Positions 1 through 9,113 are shown, numbered from the stretch's first letter. The stretch: 64,000 nt of DNA from Neisseria sp. Marseille-Q6792 (GCF_943181435.1 NZ_OW969598.1:62001-126000), one strand, 5' to 3'. Numbers and translations: made by a program. The notes: generated from the letters alone by a model not told the origin.

Positions 1-489
1 TTCGGGATCGGCCTTTATCAGGGCTTCGGCGACGTTTTGGGCATAGGCGGACATAAGGACGGGGTCGTTCCAGACGTGGGGGTCATATTCGCCGTGGTCG
101 TGGTGGTGTCCTTCGTGGTCATGGTCGTGATCGTGGTCGTGATGGTGTCCGCCTTCTTCTTCGGCTTTGAGGGGTTTGATGCCTTTGGTCGCTTCGGCAT
201 AGGATACTTTGCTCTGTTTGACGGCACGTTGTACATCGGCAGCTTCGAGACCTAAACCGTTAATCAGGACAAGTTTTGCACTGCGGATTTTTTTAATGTC
301 GCCACTGGTCATGTGATAGGCATGAGTATCTTGGTTAGCTCCGACCAAATTTTGTATGGATACGCGCTCTCCGCCGATTTGTTTGGCCACATCGCCTAAA
401 ATGCTGAAACTGGTTACAACCGGAAGGGGTGCGGCAGTTGCAGCAGTGGTCAGCAATGCGGCGATTAGGGTGAGTTTGGGGTGTTTCAT
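1..489 (-). CDS. znuA: Zinc ABC transporter substrate-binding protein (3' end outside window)
   Basis: This is the periplasmic zinc-binding (cluster A-I) protein that delivers Zn(II) to ZnuB/ZnuC. Only the first 163 codons are in the window. It opens with a signal peptide (MKHPKLTLIAALL...ATAA). A histidine/aspartate-rich loop (residues about 113-135, HHHDHDHDHDHEGHHHDH), typical of zinc rather than manganese binders, follows, then DPHVWNDP with a likely metal-ligand histidine. The ATG at 489 follows a good ribosome site (AGGAGAA). It lies downstream of znuC and znuB, but a terminator-like hairpin and a Zur-box-like site separate it from znuB, so it probably has its own promoter. Confidence 0.93.
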   Translation of the reverse strand, partial: MKHPKLTLIAALLTTAATAAPLPVVTSFSILGDVAKQIGGERVSIQNLVGANQDTHAYHMTSGDIKKIRSAKLVLINGLGLEAADVQRAVKQSKVSYAEATKGIKPLKAEEEGGHHHDHDHDHDHEGHHHDHGEYDPHVWNDPVLMSAYAQNVAEALIKADPE

Positions 490-502
490 AACTGTTCTCC
501 TG

Positions 503-517
503 TGATATAACGTAACA
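503..517 (-). promoter_or_regulatory. Candidate Zur box upstream of znuA
   Basis: The plus strand reads TGATATAACGTAACA, matching 10 of 12 fixed positions of the neisserial Zur consensus TGTTATNNNATAACA as I know it. It ends 14 nt before the znuA start and would overlap a -10 element (minus strand TTATAT; possible -35 TTGTTT at 535-530). Zinc repression of znuA is expected from the family. The match is visible; the function is inferred. Confidence 0.55.
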
Positions 518-532
518 TCCATTATGGTAAAA

Positions 533-560
533 CAAGCCGCCTGTTTGTTCAAGCGGCTTG
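533..560 (-). terminator. Hairpin terminator or attenuator between znuB and znuA
   Basis: An 8-bp perfect inverted repeat, CAAGCCGC (533-540) and GCGGCTTG (553-560), has a 12-nt loop. On the minus strand it is followed by TTTTACC, so it looks like an intrinsic terminator placed just after the znuB stop codon. Confidence 0.6.
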
Positions 561-565
561 CGGGG

Positions 566-1441
566 TCAGGTGGTGTGGTGGCGGTGGTTTTTGAGCCATT
601 TGGTCAGAATGCCGCCTTCTTTGCCGAGTATGACGGAAAAGAGATAAAGGACGCTGCAACAGAGGATGATGGCGGGACCGGAAGGAATTTCGATGTGGTA
701 GGAAATGAGCAGTCCGCTCAAGCCGCACAGCAGGGCTGTCAGAACGGATAGGAGGATGAGTGCGCCCATGTGCTTCGCCCACAGGCGGGCGGTAATGGCT
801 GGCAGCATCATGAGTCCGACGGACATGAGTGTGCCGAGGGCTTGAAAGCCGGATACGAGGTTCATGACGACCAGGACGAGAAAGAGGACGTGCCAAAGCC
901 CGCCTTTGCCGCCGACGGATTTGAGAAACAGGGGGTCGATGCTTTCGAGTACGAGCGGGCGGTAGATGACGGCAAGGGTAAGCAGTGTGAGGGTGGATAC
1001 GGCGGCGATGAGTTGCAGGGCAGGAATATCGACGGCAAGTACGGAGCCGAAAAGCAGATGCAGCAGATCGACGCTGCTGCCGTTTTTGCTGACGAGGACT
1101 ACGCCTATGGCGAGGCTGCTGAGATAAAAGGCGGCAAAGTTGGCATCTTCTTTCAGGGTGGTAAAGCGGCTGACAAGTCCGGCAAGCAGCGCCATCAGCA
1201 TACCGGCGGCAAACCCGCCCGCACCCATAGCGGGCAGGCTCAAGCCGGCAAATATGTAGCCGACGGCGGCTCCGGGCAAGACGGCGTGGCTGAGTGCGTC
1301 GCCGATCAGGCTCATCCGCCGCATAACGAGGAATACGCCGACGGGTGCGGCACTGAGGGACAGGCAGAAGACGGATGCGAAGGCATAGCGCATAAAATCG
1401 AATTCTGCAAAGGGTGTGATAAGCAGGTCGTAGGGGTTCAT
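566..1441 (-). CDS. znuB: Zinc ABC transporter permease
   Basis: This is the inner-membrane permease of the ZnuABC zinc importer (ABC-3 family). The product is about 291 residues of almost continuous hydrophobic helices, with the family-typical MRRMSLIGDALSHAVLPG segment near the N-terminus. The family usually has 260-300 residues, so it looks intact. I chose the ATG at 1441 (MNPYDLL); an in-frame GTG at 1453 would add four residues, and neither start has a strong ribosome site. It begins about 36 nt after the znuC stop and is probably co-transcribed with it. Confidence 0.92.
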   Translation of the reverse strand: MNPYDLLITPFAEFDFMRYAFASVFCLSLSAAPVGVFLVMRRMSLIGDALSHAVLPGAAVGYIFAGLSLPAMGAGGFAAGMLMALLAGLVSRFTTLKEDANFAAFYLSSLAIGVVLVSKNGSSVDLLHLLFGSVLAVDIPALQLIAAVSTLTLLTLAVIYRPLVLESIDPLFLKSVGGKGGLWHVLFLVLVVMNLVSGFQALGTLMSVGLMMLPAITARLWAKHMGALILLSVLTALLCGLSGLLISYHIEIPSGPAIILCCSVLYLFSVILGKEGGILTKWLKNHRHHTT

Positions 1442-1476
1442 AGTGTTTGGCACGGGGACATGGTTTCAGACGACAT

Positions 1477-2202
1477 TTATGACGCGCACCACTCGGGGCT
1501 TTCCTGTTGCTGCATTTTGGCGTTGGCTTGAGCGAGGTAGGGTTCTGTCAGAATGGTCTCGGTTGCACCTGCCGCAATTTTTTCACGTGCAAGCAGCATA
1601 GTGTTAGGAAAGTAGGCACGGACTTGTTCGTAATCGTGCAAAACGGCAATGATAGCGTGTCCGTTGCAATGACATTTTTGCAACACGTCGAGAAGCTCGT
1701 AGGTTGTCCGTGCATCAACGGCATTGAAAGGTTCGTCCAGAAGTAGGAATTTGGCGTTTTGAACCAGCATTCGGGCAAAAAGGACACGCTGGAATTGTCC
1801 GTTGGAAAGGTGGGCGATTTGGCGGCGGGCAAACTGTCGCATTCCTACACGTTCCAAGGCTTCGTGGACGCGTTGTTTTTGAGCGGTATTTATCCCTTTG
1901 AAAAAACCGATTTCATACCACAGCCCCATTGCCGCCAAGTCGAAAACGGTCATAGGTTGGGAGCGGTCGATGTCGGACTGCTGGGGAAGGTAGGCAATGT
2001 CTTGGCGGCTCAATCCGTCCAGCCGGATGCTGCCTGTATCGATAGGCTGCAATCCCATCAAGGATTTGAGAAAGGTGGATTTCCCTGCGCCGTTCGGCCC
2101 GAAAATCGCCCACATACTATGTTCTTCAAAAGTAATGTCCACATGGTGCACGGCAGGTCGGCGGCGGTAGCTGACCGTTAGGTTTTCAACGATGATGCTC
2201 AT
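1477..2202 (-). CDS. znuC: Zinc ABC transporter ATP-binding protein
   Basis: This is the ATPase of the zinc importer. It shows Walker A (GPNGAGKST), the ABC signature as LSNGQFQR, Walker B (LLLDEPF) and the switch histidine (HDY). The start used here is ATG 2202 (MSIIVENLTV, 241 residues). An in-frame ATG at 2232 (MGNLLLGNIR) would give 251 residues; neither has an obvious ribosome site. It is first in the znuC-znuB order, with a Zur-box-like site about 160 bp upstream. Confidence 0.92.
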   Translation of the reverse strand: MSIIVENLTVSYRRRPAVHHVDITFEEHSMWAIFGPNGAGKSTFLKSLMGLQPIDTGSIRLDGLSRQDIAYLPQQSDIDRSQPMTVFDLAAMGLWYEIGFFKGINTAQKQRVHEALERVGMRQFARRQIAHLSNGQFQRVLFARMLVQNAKFLLLDEPFNAVDARTTYELLDVLQKCHCNGHAIIAVLHDYEQVRAYFPNTMLLAREKIAAGATETILTEPYLAQANAKMQQQESPEWCAS

Positions 2203-2361
2203 GCGGATATTGCCCAAAAGTAAGTTCCCCATATAAGGGTTACGGCAATCAGGGCAAGGATGAGGCGGAAAGTCAATCCTGATAGTAAAAGGGAAGGTGT
2301 CATGATGATTTGCGGTTTTGAAAGGGAAGTTGGCAAAGCGGTTATCGTTATATGGCAGATA

Positions 2362-2376
2362 TGATACTGTATAACG
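2362..2376 (-). promoter_or_regulatory. Candidate Zur box upstream of znuC
   Basis: TGATACTGTATAACG matches 9 of 12 fixed positions of TGTTATNNNATAACA. It forms part of a wider inverted repeat (CGTTATA 2346-2352 and TATAACG 2370-2376). Its position ahead of znuC suits zinc-dependent repression. This is a weaker match than the site before znuA. Confidence 0.4.
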
Positions 2377-2477
2377 TTTGGTCTGTAAATTTTGTTCGGT
2401 TCGGACGGGGATTCGGGATGTGCTGGAAGGGGTGTGCTTCTTGGTGCTGTTCCGTTGCGGATGTTGCGGCAATAAGA

Positions 2478-2505
2478 AATGCCGTCTGAAGGTTCAGACG
2501 GCATT
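2478..2505 (-). terminator. Uptake-sequence inverted pair, terminator of the rplS operon
   Basis: Two uptake sequences face each other (GCCGTCTGAA at 2481-2490, TTCAGACGGC at 2493-2502), forming a tight hairpin immediately after rplS. Confidence 0.8.
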
Positions 2506-2523
2506 GGGGGAAAACGGTTTGAA

Positions 2524-2889
2524 TCAACCTTTGCGTGCAGGCAGTTTTTCTTTGATGCGTGCAGCTTTGCCGGTCAGGCCGCGCAGGTAGTACAGTTTGG
2601 CACGGCGTACGTCGCCACGGCGTTTGACTTCGATTTTCTCAACGGTAGGAGAGTACAGTTGGAAAGTACGTTCAACACCTTCGCCGCTGGAAATTTTACG
2701 GACGATAAAGTTGCTGTTCAGACCACGGTTGCGGCGTGCAATGACAACGCCTTCGTAGGCTTGCAGACGGCTGCGGGTACCCTCCACGACGCGTACGGAT
2801 ACGACTACGGTGTCGCCCGGTGCGAATTCGGGGATTTCTTTGTTCAGGCGGGCAATTTCTTCTTGCTCGAGCTGTTGAATCAGGTTCAT
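2524..2889 (-). CDS. rplS: 50S ribosomal protein L19
   Basis: This is bL19 of the large ribosomal subunit, located at the 30S-50S interface. It is 121 residues, the usual length. Family hallmarks are [16 protein letters not shown] near residue 23 and [21 protein letters not shown] at the C-terminus. It is the last gene of the conserved rpsP-rimM-trmD-rplS operon, 15 nt after trmD, and is followed by an uptake-sequence terminator. Confidence 0.98.
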   Translation of the reverse strand: MNLIQQLEQEEIARLNKEIPEFAPGDTVVVSVRVVEGTRSRLQAYEGVVIARRNRGLNSNFIVRKISSGEGVERTFQLYSPTVEKIEVKRRGDVRRAKLYYLRGLTGKAARIKEKLPARKG

Positions 2890-2904
2890 TGTTTTTTTCC
2901 TAAA

Positions 2905-3654
2905 TTATGATTGGATTTCCCGTTGCTCTTGCCGGATGGTTTCTAAGAGGCGGGATTCCTTTGGGATTAAAACGCGCTTTTCCAAAAGATCGGGTCTGCG
3001 CTCCAAGGTGCGGCGCAGCGATTGTTCCAATCGCCATTCCGCTATCAAGCCATGATTGCCGGAACGCAATACTTCCGGAACAGCCATGCCTTGAAATTCT
3101 AAGGGTTTGGTGTAGTGGGGACAGTCCAAAATGCCGCTTGAGAACGAATCCTGTTCGGCAGACTGCATATCGCCCAATACGCCGGGTACAAGCCTCAATA
3201 CCGCATCCATCAGCATCATGGCGGGAAGCTCTCCGCCGGAAACAACAAAATCTCCGATGCTGATTTCTTCATCGACGCTGCTTTGCAGCAGTCTTTCGTC
3301 TATGCCCTCATACCGTCCGCACAATAAAATCATATGCGGGAGCTTGGCCAGTTCTACCGCTTTTTTATGTGTCAGCGGTTTCCCTTGCGGGCTGAGGTAG
3401 ATGACTTTTGCGGTTTGGGAAGATTGTGCTTTGGCGTGTTCTATTGCCGCATGAAGCGGCGGAGCCATCATAATCATTCCCGGGCCGCCGCCGAACGGGC
3501 GGTTGTCGATGTAGCCCAATCTGTTGTCGGCAAACTTTCGGGGATTGACTGCTTCAAACTGCCAGATTCCCTGTCTGTTCGCGCGTCCCGTTACGCCGTA
3601 GCGGGTAATGCTGTCGAACATTTCGGGGAAAATGGTAACTGCCTGGATAAGCAT
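2905..3654 (-). CDS. trmD: tRNA (guanine-N1)-methyltransferase
   Basis: TrmD methylates G37 (N1) of tRNAs reading CNN codons, preventing +1 frameshifting. The product is 249 residues with the SPOUT knot signature: FGGGPGM near residue 55, [12 protein letters not shown] near 112 and [13 protein letters not shown] near 134. Its ATG (3654) overlaps the last base of the rimM stop codon, indicating translational coupling. Confidence 0.98.
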   Translation of the reverse strand: MLIQAVTIFPEMFDSITRYGVTGRANRQGIWQFEAVNPRKFADNRLGYIDNRPFGGGPGMIMMAPPLHAAIEHAKAQSSQTAKVIYLSPQGKPLTHKKAVELAKLPHMILLCGRYEGIDERLLQSSVDEEISIGDFVVSGGELPAMMLMDAVLRLVPGVLGDMQSAEQDSFSSGILDCPHYTKPLEFQGMAVPEVLRSGNHGLIAEWRLEQSLRRTLERRPDLLEKRVLIPKESRLLETIRQEQREIQS

Positions 3655-4163
3655 CAGTAGTCCAAACCCCAGTCGGCAGTAATGGTCTTGCTGCCGGTAT
3701 CGACGGTTTCGATATATTGGGAAACGAACGGAATCAGAATCTGCCCGTGTTCTCCGTCAATCATTAATACGTCGTTTGCACCTGTTTCCATCAGGTTGCT
3801 GACTTTACCCAGGATGGCATTGTCTTTATTGGTAACGGTCATGCCCACCAAGTCGGCCCAGTAGTATTCTCCTTCTTCCGTCGGTGCGAATGCTTCACGG
3901 GGGATTTCGATGGTGTAACCGCGCAATGAGAATGCCGAATCGCGGTCGTCTATGCCTTCGAATTTGACTTGGAGCTCACCGTTGACAACTTTTCCAGCTT
4001 CAAGGGTAACGCTGACGGTTTTGCCGTCCTTGACCAATTGCCACTCGGGGTAATCCAAAAGGCTGTCGGAATACTCGGTATTGGCAGCAATTTTTAGCCA
4101 GCCTTTTATGCCGAATACACCTTTGATGTAGCCCATGGCTACCCGGTTTTGAGTGTCTGTCAT
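3654..4163 (-). CDS. rimM: 16S rRNA processing protein RimM
   Basis: RimM is a 30S maturation factor that binds ribosomal protein S19. The 169-residue product has the N-terminal RimM domain ([15 protein letters not shown]) and a C-terminal PRC-barrel part ([12 protein letters not shown] through LIPFV). It lies between rpsP (15 nt away) and trmD (1-nt overlap), the conserved bacterial arrangement. Confidence 0.97.
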   Translation of the reverse strand: MTDTQNRVAMGYIKGVFGIKGWLKIAANTEYSDSLLDYPEWQLVKDGKTVSVTLEAGKVVNGELQVKFEGIDDRDSAFSLRGYTIEIPREAFAPTEEGEYYWADLVGMTVTNKDNAILGKVSNLMETGANDVLMIDGEHGQILIPFVSQYIETVDTGSKTITADWGLDY

Positions 4164-4178
4164 GGCGGAAAATGAGGG

Positions 4179-4424
4179 TTATGCGGCTTTTTGTTCTTTA
4201 ATCAGTTTTGCAACAGAGTCGCTAACCTGCGCACCTTGTGCAATCCAGTGGTTCAGGCGGTCTGCGTTGAGGCGTACGCGTTCTTGTTTTTCGTTGGCTA
4301 CGGGGTTGTAGAAGCCTACGCGTTCAATGAAGCGGCCGTCGCGGCGGTTGCGCGAATCAGTAACGATGACGTTGTAGAAAGGGCGGTGTTTCGAGCCGCC
4401 GCGTGCCAAACGGATAACTACCAT
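4179..4424 (-). CDS. rpsP: 30S ribosomal protein S16
   Basis: This is bS16 of the small subunit, 81 residues, with the characteristic start [18 protein letters not shown] and the [10 protein letters not shown] motif. The ATG at 4424 follows a good ribosome site (AAAGGACC). It is the first gene of the rpsP-rimM-trmD-rplS operon. The gene upstream ends only 45 nt away, so the operon promoter may lie within that gap or inside the upstream gene. Confidence 0.98.
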   Translation of the reverse strand: MVVIRLARGGSKHRPFYNVIVTDSRNRRDGRFIERVGFYNPVANEKQERVRLNADRLNHWIAQGAQVSDSVAKLIKEQKAA

Positions 4425-4469
4425 CTTTAGGTCCTTTTGAGAAAATCGGATATATGGAAACTGCTAATT

Positions 4470-6899
4470 TTAGGGTATTTTGTGGTTGGTGCGCAAGTTT
4501 TTATTTGTTTTTATTGTTGTTGTTTTGTCGGGCACGAGGTGAAGGTATGCACGGTATAGGTTTTTTTCGGTGTCTGATTCTTTGAGGGTAAATCCTGATT
4601 TTTCAGCAAGTTTAACCATGGGAGTGTTGGCTTTGAGGATGTCGGCACTCATAGTCCGGTAGCCTTGCTGTGCGGCGGTTTGGATGATGAGTTCCATCAT
4701 TTGCTGTGCCAGCCCGCTGCCGCGCATATTTTCTGCCAATGCGATGCCGAACTCGCATTCGTTGCGGTTCAAGCGGCTGTGGCGGACGACGGCGACGATG
4801 TTGTCGTTATTATCTCTTGCTGTCCATGCGGCTTCGCAGTAGTAGTCCGGGTTGCATAAGCGTGCCAATGTAGCTTCAGGAAGTTCGTTGATGTGGGTCA
4901 TGAAGCGTGTGTACCGTGCTTCGGGACTGAGTTTTCGGATGAATTTTTGTTTGGCCTCGGCATCTTCGGGCAGCAGCGGGCTTACTGTAACGGTCATGTT
5001 GTTTTTTAGAAACAGTATTTTTGGGTGTGCCTCAGGGTAGGGTGGGAGCACGTTGGGTGTTTTTTTATCGGTTGCGGTTTTACTGCCGAGCAGTTCGGCG
5101 GCAGCTTCGCTTGTGTGTCGGAGGAACTCTGAGGCTGCCGGGTTTTTGTGTTTCAGGTATTGGGCGGCACTTTGCATTTTTGCGGCGGCGTGTTCGAGGG
5201 TTTGTACGGTCTTGCTTGTTGTTTTGCGTCCGGGTGCATTGTGTGTTTCGGGTGCTTTTAGGTCAAAGTCGGTATTGTATTGTCCGCCGTTTAGGTTGAG
5301 GGTGATTTTGCCGATGTGCAGGTTGTGGTTGGAAAGGGTGGTCAGTGTGTGAAGGAACTGGTTAAGAGTTTGCGAGTCTTCCAGTTCGGCAAACTGGGCG
5401 ATATGGAGGCTGTCCTGTGTGGTAAACGGGGGAAGGGCGGCCGTGGTTTGCCCTGCGTACCGTACGGTCAGAATATTGCCGTAAATGGGATGGCTGTCGA
5501 GTTGGAATTGTACGGCGTTGTGGGTGGTGTGCCGGTAGGGGGGGAGGTGCAGGGCTTCGGCGAGCAGGGAGGGATTTGCCGCTGCAAGGGCTTTTTTGAT
5601 ATTTTGGGGTTGCGGGGTTTTCAGACGGCATGGTTTCAGCGGTGCGGTGCAAAGCTGCAGCTGCTTTAGTTCGGCGGCGGTATTGTGAAAGGCGAGTGTG
5701 CGGATTGCCTGTGTGGGCGAGTCGAAGTGGTTTATGCCGTCTGATAGGGGGCTGCTGATGAGCAGGGGTTTGGCAGTTTGTTCTGATAGGCGGATAAGCG
5801 CGCGTGCTGTTTTTTTATAGTCTTTGTGTCCGGAAGGGGTGAGTATTGTCAATACAGCTTGCGTATCGGGCTGTGAAAGTTGGCGGGATACGATGTTGTG
5901 GTAGAGCGAGGGCGTGGGCGTGCAGGTTATGTATCCGTTGCTGACTTGACGGGATATTGTCGGGAAGTGGAGCGAGAGGTTTGCCGGTGTGTATGCGTGC
6001 AGCCATTCGGCAGGCGTGTCGGACAGGATGTCGAGTCGTGACAGCTGTGGAAGATTAGATAGTTGGGTGCGCAGTGCGGCTTCGAGGTCGTCGGTGTTGA
6101 AACTAATGAGGAAATTGCAACGGCGGGCAAGGCTGTGCAGTACGGCACGGTCGGTTTCGGTCGTGCGATAGGTGATGTGGAGAATGAGTGGTGTGTGGCG
6201 GGTAAATTGGCGGATGGCGCTGAACAGTTTGCGCTGGTCCTCTTCTGGGTTATGGTGTAGGACGGCGGTTTTGGTGTGCAGGCTGTGGCCGAAGCGGTTG
6301 AGCCAGTCGGCGGATGTGATGGGGCTGATGCCGTAGTTCAGGCTGATGTGGCGGGATATGCCTTGATGGAGTTTTTTGAGGACGGTATCGATTTGGCGGC
6401 TGACGGCGGCATCTCCGGTCAGTATGGCGGTATAGCCTGCGGCGTATTCGTCATGGGTGCTGATGTTGAGTCCGAGCGAAGGAATCTGAATGCCTGCTGT
6501 GGTGCAGGCGGTAATGTTGAGGCGGTCTCCGTGGTGTTTGCGTATGGCGTTTTCGGCTGTGTTCAGCTCGGAGGAAGAGAGACTGTTCCAGTCTTGTATG
6601 AGGATAATATGTTGGAGTTGTTTTTTTTGGCAGGCCTTGAATAGGGTGTCGTAGCTATCTGGCGGGGTAACGGCAATGATAAGGTCTGCGCCGCCGGGGA
6701 TTTTGTTGAGGCTGGGGTAGGCGGGCAGTCCTGCTATGGTGTGGTGGCGCGGGTTTACAGGGGTAATTTTCCCTTGGAAAGGTGTGCCCAGCAGGTTGCT
6801 GAGTATGCGTTCGCCAAGGCTGTACGGTTGTTCGCTCGCGCCTATCAGGATAATGTGGTTGGGCATGAAGAAGTAGCCGGGATCGGTTTGTGTCGGCAT
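4470..6899 (-). CDS. Pat-like GNAT acetyltransferase with acyl-CoA synthetase-like N-terminus
   Basis: The 809-residue product resembles protein lysine acetyltransferases of the Pat/YfiQ type. The N-terminus is a CoA-binding Rossmann region (IILIGASEQPYSLGERIL). The middle is succinyl-CoA-synthetase-like, followed by a poorly conserved ATP-grasp-like segment (about residues 470-590). The C-terminus is a GNAT domain with an acetyl-CoA loop (MRGSGLAQQMM). ATG 6899 was chosen because AAGGAA lies 9 nt upstream; a longer frame reaches 6983. The ATP-grasp part looks eroded, so ligase activity is doubtful while acetyl transfer is likely. The target is unknown. A run of seven G lies near 5538. Confidence 0.78.
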   Translation of the reverse strand: MPTQTDPGYFFMPNHIILIGASEQPYSLGERILSNLLGTPFQGKITPVNPRHHTIAGLPAYPSLNKIPGGADLIIAVTPPDSYDTLFKACQKKQLQHIILIQDWNSLSSSELNTAENAIRKHHGDRLNITACTTAGIQIPSLGLNISTHDEYAAGYTAILTGDAAVSRQIDTVLKKLHQGISRHISLNYGISPITSADWLNRFGHSLHTKTAVLHHNPEEDQRKLFSAIRQFTRHTPLILHITYRTTETDRAVLHSLARRCNFLISFNTDDLEAALRTQLSNLPQLSRLDILSDTPAEWLHAYTPANLSLHFPTISRQVSNGYITCTPTPSLYHNIVSRQLSQPDTQAVLTILTPSGHKDYKKTARALIRLSEQTAKPLLISSPLSDGINHFDSPTQAIRTLAFHNTAAELKQLQLCTAPLKPCRLKTPQPQNIKKALAAANPSLLAEALHLPPYRHTTHNAVQFQLDSHPIYGNILTVRYAGQTTAALPPFTTQDSLHIAQFAELEDSQTLNQFLHTLTTLSNHNLHIGKITLNLNGGQYNTDFDLKAPETHNAPGRKTTSKTVQTLEHAAAKMQSAAQYLKHKNPAASEFLRHTSEAAAELLGSKTATDKKTPNVLPPYPEAHPKILFLKNNMTVTVSPLLPEDAEAKQKFIRKLSPEARYTRFMTHINELPEATLARLCNPDYYCEAAWTARDNNDNIVAVVRHSRLNRNECEFGIALAENMRGSGLAQQMMELIIQTAAQQGYRTMSADILKANTPMVKLAEKSGFTLKESDTEKNLYRAYLHLVPDKTTTIKTNKNLRTNHKIP

Positions 6900-6981
6900 G
6901 ATATATTCCTTTGCGGACGGTATGTGCGTGATTGTTGGAGATGCACTCACTGTGTGTTTGTTTTGGGGTAACTGTTTGTGC

Positions 6982-7012
6982 AATGCCGTCTGAAGCGGGT
7001 TCAGACGGCATT
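6982..7012 (-). terminator. Uptake-sequence inverted pair after misS
   Basis: AATGCCGTCTGAA and TTCAGACGGCATT face each other five bases downstream of the misS stop codon, forming a 13-bp stem. It probably ends the misR-misS transcript. Confidence 0.75.
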
Positions 7013-7016
7013 ATGG

Positions 7017-8423
7017 TCAGTTCGCACTTTTTTCTGTTTTGGAACCGGTTTTTTTCTTGGGTAGGATGAAGCGCATCCGCAGCCCGTTTGGTTTGATGTT
7101 TTCGGCGATGATTTTCCCGCAGTGCTGTCCAATAATATGTTGGGTCAATGCAAGCCCCAGTCCCGTTCCGGGCTTGTTGGCACTGGAGTCGGCCCGGTAG
7201 AAGGCGGTAAATATGTGGGGAAGCTGCATTTCGTCCACACCCGGTCCGTTGTCGGTAACGTCGATAATCCAGTGTTTGTGGTCTTGTCCGATGTTGATCA
7301 GGATGGTACTGCCTTCCGGGCTGTAATTGACAGCGTTGCGGATAACGTTGTCGAAGGCGCGGTACAGGTAACTTTCATTGGCATATAGGGTGGCGTTTTC
7401 GGGAATTTTCCCGTCGGCAGACAGGGTAACCGTTTGTCCGTTTTTCTGGGCGATGCTTTGATTGTCTTCTACAAGGTTGCTTAGGAAGGGTAGGAGTTTC
7501 AGGTTTTCTTTTTCCAAAGCCATATTGGAGGTTTCGAGGCGGGACAAGGTTAAGAGTTCGCCGACTAGCGTATCCATGCGGGTCAACTCGCCTTCGAGTC
7601 GTTTTAGGTATTGTTCCTGTTTTTGGGGTTGTGCCTGAATTAATCCGACAATTGCCTGCATGCGTGCAAGGGGAGAACGCATTTCATGGGAGACGTGATG
7701 GAGCAGGTGACGTTCTTTGGCGACAAGTTTTTCGAGTTTTTCCACCATTTTGTCGAATTGCAGTGCGAGATGGGACAATTCGTCGTCACGGTCGTCTACT
7801 TGTTGCGAAATCCGGGTTTCAAGTTCTCCGTTTGCTACCCTATCCATACCGTTGCCAAGAATCCTGATGGGTTTGGTGATATTGCTGGCCAGGATGTATG
7901 CCATCAGCAGGCCGACGATGATGATGAAGGACAGTATGATGAATTCGTGCCAAATCGGAGCGAGCGGCAGTCCGGGAATGAATAAGGGGCTGGGCAGGCG
8001 TTGGGCTTGACGGTTGTCCCAGTCTTTGATGAAGAACAGGTATTCCTCACCGAAACGGTCATATTCGATATGAACGAGGTTGGAATGCGGGTTGTTGGCT
8101 GCAAAAAGCCGGGCACGTTCTATGGTGTAGCCATCGATGTACCTGTTTAGAATGTCTTTTTTTTCGTCGCCCTGTATAACGTATACGGCCGATGAAACGG
8201 GGCTGTCTTTCCATTCTGTCAGAATTTCGCGCGCACCGTTGTCTCCGCGTGCCTGAAATGCGGAAATGATGCTGCTCATCAATGTGGTTTCGATGGTGCG
8301 GCGTTGGTTGAATTGGTTTTCGGCAAGGGTGTTTTGCACCAGCCAGAAAGAAAAACTCGCCACAAAGATTGCGCAGACAATGACTGCGCAAAATGTGGCG
8401 AAGATGCGTTGGAACAGTTTCAT
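7017..8423 (-). CDS. misS: Sensor histidine kinase MisS
   Basis: This is the membrane sensor kinase of the MisR/MisS two-component system, known in meningococci to control envelope, lipooligosaccharide and haemoglobin-use genes. The 468-residue product has an N-terminal membrane helix (residues 10-30), a periplasmic loop, a second helix (about 158-178), a HAMP linker (NITKPIRILGNGMDRV), the H-box (HHVSHEMRSPLARMQ), an N-box (DNVIRNAVNYSPEG) and G-boxes (DNGPGV, GTGLGLALT). It lies about 12 nt after misR and is translated with it. Confidence 0.95.
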   Translation of the reverse strand: MKLFQRIFATFCAVIVCAIFVASFSFWLVQNTLAENQFNQRRTIETTLMSSIISAFQARGDNGAREILTEWKDSPVSSAVYVIQGDEKKDILNRYIDGYTIERARLFAANNPHSNLVHIEYDRFGEEYLFFIKDWDNRQAQRLPSPLFIPGLPLAPIWHEFIILSFIIIVGLLMAYILASNITKPIRILGNGMDRVANGELETRISQQVDDRDDELSHLALQFDKMVEKLEKLVAKERHLLHHVSHEMRSPLARMQAIVGLIQAQPQKQEQYLKRLEGELTRMDTLVGELLTLSRLETSNMALEKENLKLLPFLSNLVEDNQSIAQKNGQTVTLSADGKIPENATLYANESYLYRAFDNVIRNAVNYSPEGSTILINIGQDHKHWIIDVTDNGPGVDEMQLPHIFTAFYRADSSANKPGTGLGLALTQHIIGQHCGKIIAENIKPNGLRMRFILPKKKTGSKTEKSAN

Positions 8424-8435
8424 TTATCTGTTGCT

Positions 8436-9113
8436 TCAGTTTTTTACAAACAGGTAGCCTAAGCCGCGTACAGTTTGAATCAGGGAAGCATCCCCCAGTT
8501 TGTGTCGGATGCTGGAGATATGTACGTCGATACTGCGGTCGAATTTTGCCAGTTTGCGGTCAAGTGCTTCGACGGATAAGGTCTCTTTGCTGACCACTTG
8601 TCCGGCATGGCGCATCAGGACTTCGAGCAGATTGAATTCGGTACTGGTCAGTTCGAGCGGTTTATCTTTAACAGAGGCTTGGCGTTTGGCAGGATACAGT
8701 ACGACATCGCTGACCGAGATGTTGTTTGGTACGTTGTTTTGTTCCCCGCTGTGTTGCGCACGTCGGAGGATGGCGTTGATGCGTGCCAGGAGTTCGCGCG
8801 GTGTACAGGGTTTGGGCACGTAGTCGTCCGCGCCCATTTCCAATCCGATAATGCGGTCGATATCATCGCCTTTGGCAGTCAGCATGATGATGGGAACGGT
8901 GCTTTGTGTGCGGACATTTTTTAAAACGTCCAGTCCGTTCATTTTGGGCATCATGGAATCTAATACGACTACATCGTATTGCCCGCTTAGGATTTCCTGT
9001 ACGCCTGCTTCTCCATCGGGAACGCTGTGGACGTTCAGGCCTTCGGCGCTCAGGTATTCGGTCAGCAGTTCGGTCAGTAGGGCGTCGTCATCTACGAGTA
9101 ATACGCGGCTCAT
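8436..9113 (-). CDS. misR: Response regulator MisR
   Basis: This OmpR-family response regulator is the partner of MisS. The receiver domain has the acidic pair (VDDD, residues 8-10), phospho-acceptor Asp52 (VVVLDSMMPKMNG) and the KP motif near residue 101. The C-terminal winged helix ends with VDVHISSIRHKLG and the VRGLGYLF signature. The ATG at 9113 follows AAAGGAAAC, so I prefer the 225-residue product over an in-frame extension to 9164. Confidence 0.96.
   Translation of the reverse strand: MSRVLLVDDDALLTELLTEYLSAEGLNVHSVPDGEAGVQEILSGQYDVVVLDSMMPKMNGLDVLKNVRTQSTVPIIMLTAKGDDIDRIIGLEMGADDYVPKPCTPRELLARINAILRRAQHSGEQNNVPNNISVSDVVLYPAKRQASVKDKPLELTSTEFNLLEVLMRHAGQVVSKETLSVEALDRKLAKFDRSIDVHISSIRHKLGDASLIQTVRGLGYLFVKN

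Larger units (their letters stand above)
2203..2523. other. Intergenic region between znuC and rplS
   Basis: This 321-bp stretch holds the presumed znuC promoter, a candidate Zur site (2362-2376) and the terminator of the rpsP-rplS operon (2478-2505). I see no gene that I can support in it. Confidence 0.6.

Noticed and set aside
770..1531. Long plus-strand open frame opposite znuB
   Set aside because: It is the antisense shadow of a clear ABC permease gene, with low-complexity Gly/Asp/Glu composition and no ribosome site.
5538..5545. Run of seven G as a phase-variation tract in the acetyltransferase gene
   Set aside because: Seven is short for neisserial phase variation and the frame is intact; kept only as a remark.
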